Of a stretch of 64,000 nt of DNA, positions 37,401 to 46,479 are shown piece after piece. The stretch is from AP-15 sp963772965 (lineage in GTDB: Bacteria > Pseudomonadota > Alphaproteobacteria > ATCC43930 > CGMCC-115725). The stretch spans positions 62,001 to 126,000 of the forward strand of contig CAVYZU010000012.1 of the NCBI GenBank assembly GCA_963772965.1. Direction: 5' to 3'. The stretch's first letter is position 1. Each line of letters begins with the position of its first letter. The translations under genes and the position numbers were made by a program. Under the pieces are notes generated by a model, which saw only the letters and a list, made by a program, of their open reading frames with translations, had not been told where the DNA came from and ran no database searches.

Positions 37401-38804
37401 GTGGACAGGGCAGCAGATATTGGGTTGAGGGAGTTCATCCCGCCCTATCCGGAGCGCCCAGAAAAACCGTTGCCGGCAATCTCCAGCCTGCGCGTCGCCC
37501 GCCGCAACGTGCTCGCGATCTGGGAACGAAGATGTTTTGAATGGGAGTTCTTTTCGACACGGCTGCTGTCGCGAATGCTGTTTGTTTGCAATAGTCCCGA
37601 CACAGTCGAACGCGCGTTCATCCAGCAGCATGAAAGTTTCGCTCGCAAGAGCCCGCAGATGCGGCACGCTCTGGCGCCTCTGCTGGGCGATGGCCTATTC
37701 ATCAGCGATGGCGATATTTGGCGTCGCCGGCGCCGGATCGTGGCGCCCATTGTGCATGTCTCGCAGCTGCCGCAGTTTGCCCCGATCATCGTCCAGTTAG
37801 CCAGCGAGACTGCCGACCGTTGGGTGGGCATGCCCAAAGATGCGCCGCTCAATGCATTGTCTGAGATGGCGGCGCTGACCGCCGAGATCATCTGTCGCAC
37901 AGTCTTTGGCCGGCATCTCGGATCCGAGCATGCCCGCGAGATCGTGTTAGCCTTTAGCGAGTATCAGAGGCTAATCGGACAGGTGGACCTGACCTATCTG
38001 CTCGGTCTGCCTGATTGGCTGCCTCGCTTCCACTCTCCCGCGATTTATCGCGCGGCTCGGCGAATTCATAAGATACTCGACGGGATCATACGCGACTGTC
38101 GCGCAAGACTCGCCGATGGCGAAGTCTCGATGATCGGCCTGTTGCTGCAAGCGCGGGATTCCGATACCGGGGCGCCGCTCGACGACGCAGCTCTGCGCAA
38201 CGAAGCGGCAGTAATCTTTATGGCGGGGCACGAGACGACGGCGAATTCACTCGCTTGGACCTGGTATCTCCTCTCCCAGGCGCCGGAAACCGAGCGGCGC
38301 CTGCATACCGAGCTTTCGCATGTGCTTGGCGGGCGATTGCCAACTTTGGACGATGTTCCCAAGCTTATTTTCACGCGGGCGGTGTTTGAGGAGACAATTC
38401 GTCTCTACCCGCCGGTTGCAGTGCTGGCTCGACAGGCGCTAGTGGAAGAGAGGATCCGCAGCCGGCTAATACCACAGGGATCCCTCGTCCTGGTTGTCCC
38501 GTGGCTGCTGCACCGGCATCGCAAGTATTGGCAGAAGCCGGATCATTTCATTCCGGAGCGATTCCTGCCAGAGAACACCAGCAATTTGGTTAGGCACGCC
38601 TATGTGCCCTTCAGCACCGGCCCGCGGATCTGTGCGGGGGCTGCTTTCGGTCTGACCGAGGCGATCTTATGCCTCGCGACACTAGCTCAGCGGACGCGGC
38701 TGCGCCTTGCCGCCGATGCCGTGGTAGAGCCGGTATGCCGATTGACTTTGCGGCCCGGTAACGATCTACGAATGCTCGTCGAGCGCCGTGATCAGGCCGA
38801 TTGA
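37401..38804 (+). CDS. cytochrome P450
   Basis: 467 residues, soluble monooxygenase. The I-helix oxygen motif is MAGHETTANSLAW (about residue 274), the K-helix ExxR is in FEETIRLYPPVA (about 331), and the haem-ligand loop is FSTGPRICAGAAFG (Cys411). The family resembles CYP102-like/CYP4-like soluble bacterial enzymes. No redox partner is nearby, so substrate and electron donor are unknown. It starts 15 bp after rnhA and overlaps the convergent glycosyltransferase by 13 bases at its 3' end. Confidence 0.93.
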   Translation: MDRAADIGLREFIPPYPERPEKPLPAISSLRVARRNVLAIWERRCFEWEFFSTRLLSRMLFVCNSPDTVERAFIQQHESFARKSPQMRHALAPLLGDGLFISDGDIWRRRRRIVAPIVHVSQLPQFAPIIVQLASETADRWVGMPKDAPLNALSEMAALTAEIICRTVFGRHLGSEHAREIVLAFSEYQRLIGQVDLTYLLGLPDWLPRFHSPAIYRAARRIHKILDGIIRDCRARLADGEVSMIGLLLQARDSDTGAPLDDAALRNEAAVIFMAGHETTANSLAWTWYLLSQAPETERRLHTELSHVLGGRLPTLDDVPKLIFTRAVFEETIRLYPPVAVLARQALVEERIRSRLIPQGSLVLVVPWLLHRHRKYWQKPDHFIPERFLPENTSNLVRHAYVPFSTGPRICAGAAFGLTEAILCLATLAQRTRLRLAADAVVEPVCRLTLRPGNDLRMLVERRDQAD

Positions 38805-39979
38805 TCCGAATGCGGGTGGCGCACAATATCGGTCACCCGGCCCCGGCGATCGACAATATAGCGGATGTGCGCCCATCGTACGGGAGAGGTTATCAGGCCG
38901 CCCCAGATCACGCTCGCGTGGGCGGCCGGGAGCGGCACAATAATCCAGGTCAACAGATGGTGCCGCCACCGCATCCCCAGGGGATCTCGGACATTCAGCT
39001 TTCTGCCGATGGACGATCGAAGCTCGACCGTCGTCGAACCGAGTGCGGCAATGGCGATCAGCGCCGCAACAGAGATCGCAGAAGCACCACCAAACGTCAG
39101 CGCCAGCAATAGGGCGAGCCGCGCCGCAACGTCAGTAGTCACGACAAATGCCGCAAATGACCACAGACCAGGACGATAAATTCGGATCAGCTGATATTGG
39201 CGTCGTCCAAAGCGCCAAAGATCGTGGAAGCGATCGTCGAGCGGAGTCGGCGCGCGCAAGGCGCGACGCGTCAGCACGCGCAGGCCGATATCCGCGGCAC
39301 GCACGCCAATAGGCAGATCCTCTGTCAGGGCTCGTCCGATAATTTGCGGCAGATCGAGTGTCTCAAGCGCGTGATGCGTCACTGCCAGAGAACCACCCCA
39401 AATTGCTTTGGCGAGGCTGATGCGGGGGAGTGTCGCGATTACTCGATCGATCCCGGCGAAGATCGTTGACGCCAACGAGGCAGTCTGTGGCGCAAGCCAG
39501 CGATAACCGTTGACAATATCGGCCTGCCCAGTTGTCAGCGGGGCCACCAGGGCGGCGAGCCACCAGGGCTGCGGCCTGATGTCGGCGTCAAAAAAAACGA
39601 TGTAGGGAGCGTCGTCGAGCGCCGCGATGGCTCTCAAGAGGTTTGTGCATTTCTGACTGCGCAGCGGCGACAAACCCGCGATGAGAAGCTCGATTTCAAT
39701 ATTTGCGTACCGTCCGCCGAACGCTTTGATGCGGTCGTGAGCGGGGTCGTTGCGCGACTCGACAATGACGATCAATCTTCGAGGCCGGAGCGATTGAGCG
39801 GCTAGAGCATCCAGCAATGCTTCAAGGCCCGGATTCGACCCGGTCAGAGGCAACACCAGGGCAACCCGTGCATCGGGTGGTCGATCACCGGGTATTCGCA
39901 GATGGGCAGCAAATAGCAGCGTCAATGCGAGCGAGCTTAGAGCAAAAAAAACGGCGAGTGCAGCAGGGATAAAAACCAT
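38792..39979 (-). CDS. family 2 glycosyltransferase (ceramide glucosyltransferase/HpnI-like)
   Basis: About 395 residues. The N-terminal membrane segment (FIPAALAVFFALSSLALTLLF) precedes a GT-A domain with ALVLPLTGSNPGLEALLDAL, the metal-binding FFDADIRPQPWW and the acceptor region RALTEDLPIGVRAADIG. The RRQYQLIRIY block corresponds to the QxxRW-type motif. Two or three C-terminal membrane segments follow. This layout is that of processive or lipid-sugar transferases. It starts six bases after the methyltransferase stop and is probably the last gene of the imuA operon. The acceptor is unknown. Confidence 0.82.
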   Translation of the reverse strand: MVFIPAALAVFFALSSLALTLLFAAHLRIPGDRPPDARVALVLPLTGSNPGLEALLDALAAQSLRPRRLIVIVESRNDPAHDRIKAFGGRYANIEIELLIAGLSPLRSQKCTNLLRAIAALDDAPYIVFFDADIRPQPWWLAALVAPLTTGQADIVNGYRWLAPQTASLASTIFAGIDRVIATLPRISLAKAIWGGSLAVTHHALETLDLPQIIGRALTEDLPIGVRAADIGLRVLTRRALRAPTPLDDRFHDLWRFGRRQYQLIRIYRPGLWSFAAFVVTTDVAARLALLLALTFGGASAISVAALIAIAALGSTTVELRSSIGRKLNVRDPLGMRWRHHLLTWIIVPLPAAHASVIWGGLITSPVRWAHIRYIVDRRGRVTDIVRHPHSDQSA

Positions 39980-39984
39980 TGAGA

Positions 39985-40932
39985 TTAGCCGTTGATCGCC
40001 TGCGGCGGTTTTCGCGCTGTGAGCAGCAATCCAGAGGAAGCCGCATTGGCCGGCATGCGAAATAACCTGTCCGCAACGCGGCCTGTCAGCGCGCTCCAGG
40101 CGAGCGCACCATACCAGATCCAATGAGCACGGAAATACCGGCTGCCAACCAGCTTTGGCGAGAAACGCCCCATCCAGTAAATGATGCTGTCGCAGCGCCA
40201 GAAGGGAAGCGGTTCGACCGCCTCCACGATCAGATGACGACGATCCGCCAAAGCGCGCAACGCACCTTCGTTCCACCAGCTCAGGTGATTGGGCGGCGCA
40301 TTCAGCACAAAATTCGGAATGTCGGTTATCGGCGAATGCCGGCTTGGGACGCTAATGAAAAGGCGACCGCCGGGTTTGAGGCAATTCATCAGATCGCTGG
40401 CGAACCCCGGAGGGTCAGCGACATGCTCGATAACGTGAAACGCGCAAACGACGTCATATTCTTCCGCATGCGTGACAGAATGCGCCGCGGCTGTCTCTTT
40501 TCTGATATCTGGCGCGGCGTCGGTTGTGGACGAGTTTGGCTCGAGGCCGACATAGATTGCTTGTGGCATATACTGCGCCAAACCGCCTTCACCACAGCCC
40601 ACGTCCAAAACCTTCCCTCCCGGTTGGACCAGCTCGGCAACATATCTAAATTCGGGCCTGGGAAGGCCGGGAGCGGCTAATACTCGCTGAAAATCCCGGC
40701 GTCGATGCAGCTCGCTGTAAAATGCCTCGTCGCCCGGCAGCATCGGATCGAAGAAGGCGAGCCCACACGGGGATTCCCACAGGCCAAACCGCGCAATGTT
40801 CTCGAGCTGCCGGTCTGCCGAAATTCCGAAGGAGTGCCGCCACAGCCCGCTGATGAGCCGGGCGCTGACCCGTTGGATCAGGCGTTTGGCCGGTAAGCCA
40901 GTGATCGGGCAGTAGGGCACCTCAGATGTCAT
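39985..40932 (-). CDS. class I SAM-dependent methyltransferase
   Basis: About 315 residues. Begins MTSEVPYCPITGLPAKRLIQRV, a zinc-finger-like Cys pair region common in this family. The SAM site is KVLDVGCGEGGLAQYM, with VVCAFHVIEHVADPPGF as the post-motif, and a C-terminal membrane-proximal part. Similar enzymes occur in polysaccharide or lipid modification loci. It starts 10 bp after dnaE2 and is followed at once by a glycosyltransferase. Substrate unknown. Confidence 0.85.
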   Translation of the reverse strand: MTSEVPYCPITGLPAKRLIQRVSARLISGLWRHSFGISADRQLENIARFGLWESPCGLAFFDPMLPGDEAFYSELHRRRDFQRVLAAPGLPRPEFRYVAELVQPGGKVLDVGCGEGGLAQYMPQAIYVGLEPNSSTTDAAPDIRKETAAAHSVTHAEEYDVVCAFHVIEHVADPPGFASDLMNCLKPGGRLFISVPSRHSPITDIPNFVLNAPPNHLSWWNEGALRALADRRHLIVEAVEPLPFWRCDSIIYWMGRFSPKLVGSRYFRAHWIWYGALAWSALTGRVADRLFRMPANAASSGLLLTARKPPQAING

Positions 40933-40942
40933 GTGCTCATTG

Positions 40943-43900
40943 CTAGCGGAAATTGCGGCTCGGGATGACGATATCGCGGATGTCGTAACCCGGCGCCTTG
41001 ACCGGAACGGCAAAGGGCGGCTTTGCGGAGGGCCGCGGCTGCTCGTCGCCGGTGCGGTTGCGCAAGCTATTGAGCCGCGGGGTCAAATCGTCGAGCCGCT
41101 CGGCGACGACATGGATAACGCTCTCCTCGCGCTGCAACTTGCCGGTGCAGCGCAATAAGGTGGCGCCCAACGCGGCGCGCCGGAAACGCTCGAGGATCGC
41201 CGGCCAGACGATCAGATTGGCGATCCCGGTCTCGTCCTCGATCGTGATAAAGACGACCCCATTGGCGCTGCCGGGACGCTGGCGAATCAAGACGACCCCG
41301 GCGATCGATAACCGCCGCTCGACCGGCAAACGCGCGAGCTGGGCAGCGGTGACCAGTCCCTCGCCGGTGAGTTCGGCGCGCAGGAACGCCAGCGGATGGC
41401 GTTTCAAGCTCAAGCCGGTGGTGGCGTAATCTTCGACGACATGTTCGCCCAACGGCATCGGCGGCAAGAGCGCCGCGGCGCGAGTTTCGGTGTTCTTATC
41501 TGCTCCGCCGCCCATGATCCCCTCTCCGCCCTTTTGGGGGGAGAGGGTTGGGGTGAGGGGGGCATTGTCGGCGCGAGCGGCGAACAGCGGCAATGGCGGA
41601 TCGCCGAGCGCCTTCAATGCCCATAACGCATGGCGGCGGTCGAGCCCGATCGAGCGGAACGCATCGGCCTCGGCGAGGCGTTCGAGGGCGGCATGGCCGA
41701 GCCCGCTGCGGCGCCACAACGCTGCGGGGTTGGGAAAGCCCGAACCGCGCGCCGCCACCAGCCGTTCGGCATCGGCTTCGGCAAAGCCCTTGATCTGGCG
41801 CAAACCGAGCCGCAGCGCGTATCGCGACTTATCATCGTCTTTTTCGTGCAAACCGAAGCTCGCAGGTGTGACCCGTTTGTGGGAATCCCGTTCCGATGGA
41901 CCATACGCGGTCGGGGACGGTTTAAAATTCCCCTTGGCCGGGCTTGATCCGGGCATCCACGTCTTATTCGCCGCCATAGAGGAAAGAAGCGAGGCGTGGA
42001 TGGCCGGGTCAAGCCCGGCCAAGGGGAGAGAAAGGTTTTCCTTCGTTTCCTCGAGGGTGCAGTCCCAAAAGCTGTGGTTGACATCGACCGGGCGAACCTC
42101 GACGCCGTGCTCGCGCGCGTCGCGAACGATCTGCGCCGGGGCGTAAAACCCCATCGGTTGGCTGTTCAACAAGGCGCAGGCAAAGACCTCGGGGTAAAAG
42201 CACTTGATCCAGGCCGAGACATAGACCAGCAGCGCGAAGCTCGCGGCATGGCTTTCGGGAAAGCCGTAGGTCCCAAATCCTTCGATCTGGCTGAAGCAGC
42301 GGGTCGCGAAGTCGCGATCATAGCCGTTATCGACCATGCCGGCGACAAACTTGTCGCGGAACAAATGGATGTCGCCATTGCGCTTGAAGGTCGCCATCGC
42401 GCGGCGCAGCCGGTCGGCCTCCTCCGGCGCGAAGCCGGCGCCGACAATCGCGATTTTCATCGCCTGTTCCTGGAACAATGGCACGCCCAAGGTCTTGCCG
42501 AGCACCTGGCGCAACGCGTCGGATGGATAGTCGACCGGTTCACGCCCGGAACGTCGCCGCAGATAGGGATGCACCATGTCGCCCTGGATCGGTCCCGGCC
42601 TGACAATCGCAACCTCGATGACGAGATCGTAGAATTGGCGGGGCTTGAGCCGCGGCAGCATTGTCATCTGAGCGCGGCTTTCGACCTGAAAGACACCGAG
42701 CGAATCGGCTTGGCTCAGCATCTCGTAAACCTTGGGGTCCTCGGTAGGCACGGTGGCGAGTTCAAGGCGGCGATGGTAATGCGTGTCGAGCAAAGCAAAG
42801 GCTTTGCGGATGCAGGTCAGCATGCCGAGCGCCAGCACATCGATCTTCAGAATGCCGAGCGCGTCGAGATCGTCCTTGTCCCATTCGATAACAGTGCGGT
42901 CCTCCATCGCCGCATTCTCGATCGGCACCAGCTCCGACAAAGGCCCGCGGGTGATCACAAAACCGCCGACATGCTGCGACAGGTGGCGCGGGAAGCCGGT
43001 CAGCTCGGCGGCAAGGTCGAGGGCAAGGCGCAGGGTGCGGTCGCTAGGGTCGAGACCGGCTTCGCGCACCCTGATTTCGGCGATCGGGTCGTTGCTCCAG
43101 CCCCAGATAATGCCGGCCAAGGCGGCGACGACATCGACCGACAGTCCCAGCGCCTTGCCAACCTCACGGATCGCCGAGCGCGAGCGATAGCAAATCACCG
43201 TTGCGGCAAGCCCGGCCCGGTCGCGACCGTATTTATCGTAAATGTATTGGATGACCTCCTCGCGCCGCTCGTGTTCGAAATCGACGTCGATATCGGGCGG
43301 CTCGTTGCGCGCGGCACTGATAAAGCGCTCGAACAACACGTCGATGCGCGCCGGATCGACAGCGGTGATGCCGAGGCAATAGCACACGACCGAATTCGCC
43401 GCCGAGCCGCGCCCTTGGCACAGGATACCGCGCCGCCTTGCGAACTCGACGATGTCATGCACGGTCAGGAAGTAGCGGGCGTAATCGAGCCGCTCGATCA
43501 GCTGCAATTCGTGCTCGATCAGCTTGCGGATTTTTTCGGGGACGCCCGCAATGGCCCCGTCCGAGCATGCCGATCCGCCCTCGCTTTTAGCGTCACTTTC
43601 GCTTTTTTCGTCATTCCCGCTTTTTTCGTCATTCCCGCGAAAGCGGGAATCCAGAGCCCCAGCGTAAATCGCTCGCCCCCCTGTTCCAGCCAGCGGCAAG
43701 TTCTGGACCCCCGCTTTCGCGGGGGTGACGGTAAAAAGGTCCGATTCAGCAGGCGAGTGCTGCTGAGAAAAGCGTTCGGCAGCACGCGCCCAGGCGAGAT
43801 CAGCGAGGCGCTGTTGCGGGGTACGGCCATCCTCGGCGGTCTCGTCCGGGTATTCGTAGCGCAATTCGTCGAGGCTGAAGGTACAGCGTTCGACGATTTC

Positions 43901-44797
43901 GAGGCTGCGCGCGACCGCTTCCGGATAAAGGCGGAACAGCCGCGTCATCTCTTGCGGCGATTTCAAATGGCGCTCGGCATTGGCGGCGAGGCGAAAACCG
44001 GCCTCTTCGATCGTGCAGCTTTCGCGGATGCAGGTCAGCACATCCTGCAATTGTCGCCGCTCGGGAAGGTGGTAGAGGACGTCATTGGTTGCGACCAATG
44101 GCAGTCTCGCTGCCTCGGACAATGCTGCGAGATATGCAAGCCGGCGGGCATCATCACCGCGATAAAGATGATGCGCGGCGAGATAGGCGCCCCCCCGGAA
44201 ATCGGCCGAGATACGGGCGACAAAATCGGCAAATTCCGCTGCAATCATTGCCGCTTCGGGGGGCAGCACGACGATGATCTGGCCCGCACCATGGGCGGCG
44301 ACATCGGCGTAATCGAGACGGCATTCGCCTTTTGATGCCCGCCGCTTGCCTGATGTCAGCAGCCGCGTCAGCCGACCGTAGGCGGCGCGGTCTTGAGGAA
44401 AGGCGAGCAGGCTGATGCCGTCATCGAGATCGAGGCGGCAGCCGACGACGAGACGGAGGCCGACCTCTTTTGCCGCCTGATGCGCGCGCACGATCCCGGC
44501 AACGCTGTTGCGGTCGGTGACCGCGATTGCCCGGTGCCCTAGCGCCGCCGCGGTCAGTACCAGCTCGGCCGGGTGCGACGCCCCGCGCAGGAACGAGAAA
44601 TTGGTCGTGACCTGCAGCTCGGCGTATTCCTGAGTTTCGGTGACCGCCTTATCATGAGTGTCGTCAGATGCACGGAATTTCGTTACCCCCGCGGTAGCGG
44701 GGGGCCAAGGGCGAGCGCTCCTATCTTTAGCCTCTGGATTCCCGCTTTCGCGGGAATGACGAGAGGGGCTGAGAGGAGCAGATTGAGCGGACTTCAT
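40943..44797 (-). CDS. dnaE2: error-prone DNA polymerase DnaE2 (ImuC) with in-frame repeat insertions
   Basis: 1,284 residues; relatives are about 1,050-1,160. Translesion C-family polymerase that works with ImuA and ImuB in SOS mutagenesis. The PHP domain is near the N-terminus (YAELQVTTNFSFLRGASHP). The polymerase catalytic Asp residues are in PDIDVDFEHERREEVI and LGILKIDVLALGM, followed by the helix-hairpin-helix and OB regions. Four low-complexity segments come from inserted palindromic repeats: residues about 13-39, 356-391, 923-957 and 1079-1095. All keep the frame. The start ATG is two bases after the imuB stop. Whether the insertions are tolerated structurally is unknown. Confidence 0.95.
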   Translation of the reverse strand: MKSAQSAPLSPSRHSRESGNPEAKDRSARPWPPATAGVTKFRASDDTHDKAVTETQEYAELQVTTNFSFLRGASHPAELVLTAAALGHRAIAVTDRNSVAGIVRAHQAAKEVGLRLVVGCRLDLDDGISLLAFPQDRAAYGRLTRLLTSGKRRASKGECRLDYADVAAHGAGQIIVVLPPEAAMIAAEFADFVARISADFRGGAYLAAHHLYRGDDARRLAYLAALSEAARLPLVATNDVLYHLPERRQLQDVLTCIRESCTIEEAGFRLAANAERHLKSPQEMTRLFRLYPEAVARSLEIVERCTFSLDELRYEYPDETAEDGRTPQQRLADLAWARAAERFSQQHSPAESDLFTVTPAKAGVQNLPLAGTGGRAIYAGALDSRFRGNDEKSGNDEKSESDAKSEGGSACSDGAIAGVPEKIRKLIEHELQLIERLDYARYFLTVHDIVEFARRRGILCQGRGSAANSVVCYCLGITAVDPARIDVLFERFISAARNEPPDIDVDFEHERREEVIQYIYDKYGRDRAGLAATVICYRSRSAIREVGKALGLSVDVVAALAGIIWGWSNDPIAEIRVREAGLDPSDRTLRLALDLAAELTGFPRHLSQHVGGFVITRGPLSELVPIENAAMEDRTVIEWDKDDLDALGILKIDVLALGMLTCIRKAFALLDTHYHRRLELATVPTEDPKVYEMLSQADSLGVFQVESRAQMTMLPRLKPRQFYDLVIEVAIVRPGPIQGDMVHPYLRRRSGREPVDYPSDALRQVLGKTLGVPLFQEQAMKIAIVGAGFAPEEADRLRRAMATFKRNGDIHLFRDKFVAGMVDNGYDRDFATRCFSQIEGFGTYGFPESHAASFALLVYVSAWIKCFYPEVFACALLNSQPMGFYAPAQIVRDAREHGVEVRPVDVNHSFWDCTLEETKENLSLPLAGLDPAIHASLLSSMAANKTWMPGSSPAKGNFKPSPTAYGPSERDSHKRVTPASFGLHEKDDDKSRYALRLGLRQIKGFAEADAERLVAARGSGFPNPAALWRRSGLGHAALERLAEADAFRSIGLDRRHALWALKALGDPPLPLFAARADNAPLTPTLSPQKGGEGIMGGGADKNTETRAAALLPPMPLGEHVVEDYATTGLSLKRHPLAFLRAELTGEGLVTAAQLARLPVERRLSIAGVVLIRQRPGSANGVVFITIEDETGIANLIVWPAILERFRRAALGATLLRCTGKLQREESVIHVVAERLDDLTPRLNSLRNRTGDEQPRPSAKPPFAVPVKAPGYDIRDIVIPSRNFR
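41516..41562. repeat. C/G hairpin repeat inside dnaE2
   Basis: CCCTCTCCGCCCTTTTGGGG with GGAGAGGGTTGGGGTGAGGG. Read in the dnaE2 frame it gives APLTPTLSPQKGGEGI, the usual translation of this intergenic repeat class. It lies between the HhH and OB domains of DnaE2. Confidence 0.8.
41930..42030. repeat. palindromic 'GGCCGGGCTTG' repeat inside dnaE2
   Basis: CCCCTTGGCCGGGCTTGATCC at the left faces GGGTCAAGCCCGGCCAAGGGG at the right, with CATCCACG/CGTGGATG inside. It encodes LPLAGLDPAIHASLL and WMPGSSPAKGNF in frame. Same family as 19211-19299. Confidence 0.85.
43627..43731. repeat. palindromic 'ATTCCCGCGAAAGCGGGAAT' repeat inside dnaE2
   Basis: Two hairpins, ATTCCCGCGAAAGCGGGAAT on the left and CCCCCGCTTTCGCGGGGG on the right, with CGTC and GACG outer ends. 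In the dnaE2 frame it encodes VTPAKAGVQNLPLAGTGG and ALDSRFRGNDEKSG. A short tandem remainder (CGTCATTCCCGCTTTTTT) extends it to about 43600. Confidence 0.88.
44681..44760. repeat. palindromic repeat at the 5' end of dnaE2
   Basis: TTACCCCCGCGGTAGCGGGGG faces TTCCCGCTTTCGCGGGAA, ending in GACG. In the dnaE2 frame it forms residues about 13-39 (SRHSRESGNPEAK ... PPATAGVTKF) between the start codon and the PHP domain. Confidence 0.85.
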
Positions 44798-44799
44798 GG

Positions 44800-46479
44800 T
44801 CAGGCGAAGACGCCGTGGACATACCAGCGCGGTGGATTGCCGCTATCGGGCAGCCCCGCCCGGAACAGCCAGAAGCGCCGCCCCTCTTCATCCTCGACCC
44901 GGTAATAGTCGCGAATGGCGTCGACCGCGCCGGCGGCTCCCGGCCGCCACCATTCTTCAGCGACCCGTTCTGGCCCATTGGCACTTTTGACGCGATGCGC
45001 GCGCCGCCGCCAGGTGAAACGGGACGGCGGGTCGTCTGGCAACAGCCAAGCCGCCTCGATTGGTTCCGGCGGCTCGAATAGCCGGATCGGACGCGGCGGT
45101 TTTTGACCGTCTCTACTCGTTTGTCCCCTCACCCGCCGCGCCGCACTCGGCACCCTCTCCGGCGTTGCGGGAGAGGAGGAACCCAGCCCCCACCCTAACT
45201 CTCCCCCGCCTGCGGGGGAGGGAATGAAAGGGGGCTGATTAGGCAAGGGTGAGGCGACCGGGACCTTGACCGAAGCGCGCTCGGGGATGTGGCTCTCGCG
45301 GGCCTCGATGCGCGACACCGCGGCGAGGCCGAGGCGGTTGCCAAGCCGGTCGAGCAGCGCTGGGACACCCGCTCCCGTTGCCTTTACGGCACTGGAACCG
45401 GGAAGGCCGATCTGCTCGGGACCTAGCCGCTCGACCGCAAAGGCGGCGAGGATCATGTCCTCGATACCAAGACCGGGATCGATCGTATCGATCCGCTTCT
45501 TGAAGAGCGCGGCAATGTGATGCGGATCGCGGATCGGGCGCGCCGTGCCGAGCGTCAGACGCTCGACCCGGCCGTCGACCCGATGAAAAGCGAGCACCAG
45601 CCGCCGCGCCCCGGTTCCCTCGCCCACCAAACGCGCAACAAGATCCTGGGCCAGCCGTTCGGCGGCGAGGGCCAGATCTACAGGATCGACGATCGGCTCA
45701 GCTAAGCTCAACCGGACTCGCCGAGAGGGTGTTTCGCCCAGTGGCGACAACGGCTCGGGCAGATCATCAAACGCCTGGTCGAGACGCTGCGCTACGGATT
45801 CGCCAAAGCGGCGCGCCAGTGCGGCGCGCGGCATCGCATAAAGATCGCCGATCTGCTTTAGCCCGACCCGCCGCAAGCCCTGCGCGGTCGCCGGGTCGAG
45901 CCGCAATGCTTCGACTGGTAGTGGGGCGAGAGCGGCGCGTGTGTCTCCCAAGGGTAGGATTGCCGGGGCCTCTCGGCCGGCTTCGCCAAATCGGGCATAG
46001 GCCCAGGCGGCGCCCAGCGTGTCGGCGACCGCGATATGAGCGGTGATGCCTTGGCGGCCGAGCCGGGCAACCAAATCGACGGCGAGTGCCCCCTCCCCGC
46101 CCCACAGATGGGCGCAGCCGGTGATCTCGATCTTGATGCCGTCGGCCCCGTCGGGTGCGGTCCACGGACTGTAGCGGCCGCACCATTCGGCCAGGCGGAG
46201 AAGAGAAGCGGCGTCATTGGCGAGCTCGGCGATGGTGGTGGCAAGACCCGGCACAAACGACAGCGCATCCGCGAGCGGCATGCCGGGGGCGAGCCCGGCG
46301 GCCGAGGCGGCCGGGTTGACCGCGGCGAGCAGACGTCGCCCGGCCGTGTCGATGACCGTTGCAAACGGCGCCTCTTCAGCCGGTGCGGCGGCTTCTCTCT
46401 CTCGGCAAGACAGTGCTATCGACCGGCGCCGGCGATCGATCGGCCAGCGTGGCAGCCAAAGATACAGTATCCGTCGCAT
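44800..46479 (-). CDS. imuB: ImuB, Y-family-like mutasome protein
   Basis: 559 residues; relatives are usually about 480-520. ImuB resembles Y-family polymerases but lacks the catalytic acids: the N-terminus reads ILYLWLPRWPIDR where active enzymes have an Asp. It links ImuA and DnaE2 to the sliding clamp. Seen blocks are RRLLAAVNPAASAAGLAPGM, LAEWCGRYSPW, EITGCAHLWGGE and RRVGLKQIGDLYAMPR. A repeat-derived segment lies at about residues 414-453 (FIPSPAGGGELGWGLGS...). Its start is about 100 bases inside imuA and its stop is two bases before dnaE2. Confidence 0.93.
   Translation of the reverse strand: MRRILYLWLPRWPIDRRRRSIALSCREREAAAPAEEAPFATVIDTAGRRLLAAVNPAASAAGLAPGMPLADALSFVPGLATTIAELANDAASLLRLAEWCGRYSPWTAPDGADGIKIEITGCAHLWGGEGALAVDLVARLGRQGITAHIAVADTLGAAWAYARFGEAGREAPAILPLGDTRAALAPLPVEALRLDPATAQGLRRVGLKQIGDLYAMPRAALARRFGESVAQRLDQAFDDLPEPLSPLGETPSRRVRLSLAEPIVDPVDLALAAERLAQDLVARLVGEGTGARRLVLAFHRVDGRVERLTLGTARPIRDPHHIAALFKKRIDTIDPGLGIEDMILAAFAVERLGPEQIGLPGSSAVKATGAGVPALLDRLGNRLGLAAVSRIEARESHIPERASVKVPVASPLPNQPPFIPSPAGGGELGWGLGSSSPATPERVPSAARRVRGQTSRDGQKPPRPIRLFEPPEPIEAAWLLPDDPPSRFTWRRRAHRVKSANGPERVAEEWWRPGAAGAVDAIRDYYRVEDEEGRRFWLFRAGLPDSGNPPRWYVHGVFA
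45121..45240. repeat. C/G hairpin repeat inside imuB
   Basis: Two hairpin modules: CCCTCTCCGGCGTTGCGGGAGAGG, and CTCTCCCCCGCCTGCGGGGGAG (each read in parts). In the imuB frame this gives PPFIPSPAGGGELGWGLG, then ATPERVPSAARRVRGQ. The translation is the familiar product of an intergenic repeat class, not a conserved ImuB segment. Confidence 0.82.

Noticed and set aside
41930..43731. inteins in DnaE2 as explanation of its extra length
   Set aside because: The extra segments are only tens of residues, lack splicing motifs (Cys/Ser start, HN end) and are palindromic at DNA level.
41996..44335. 779-codon plus-strand frame across dnaE2
   Set aside because: Long only because high-GC antisense frames lack stops; the dnaE2 frame has all polymerase motifs, and this one has none.
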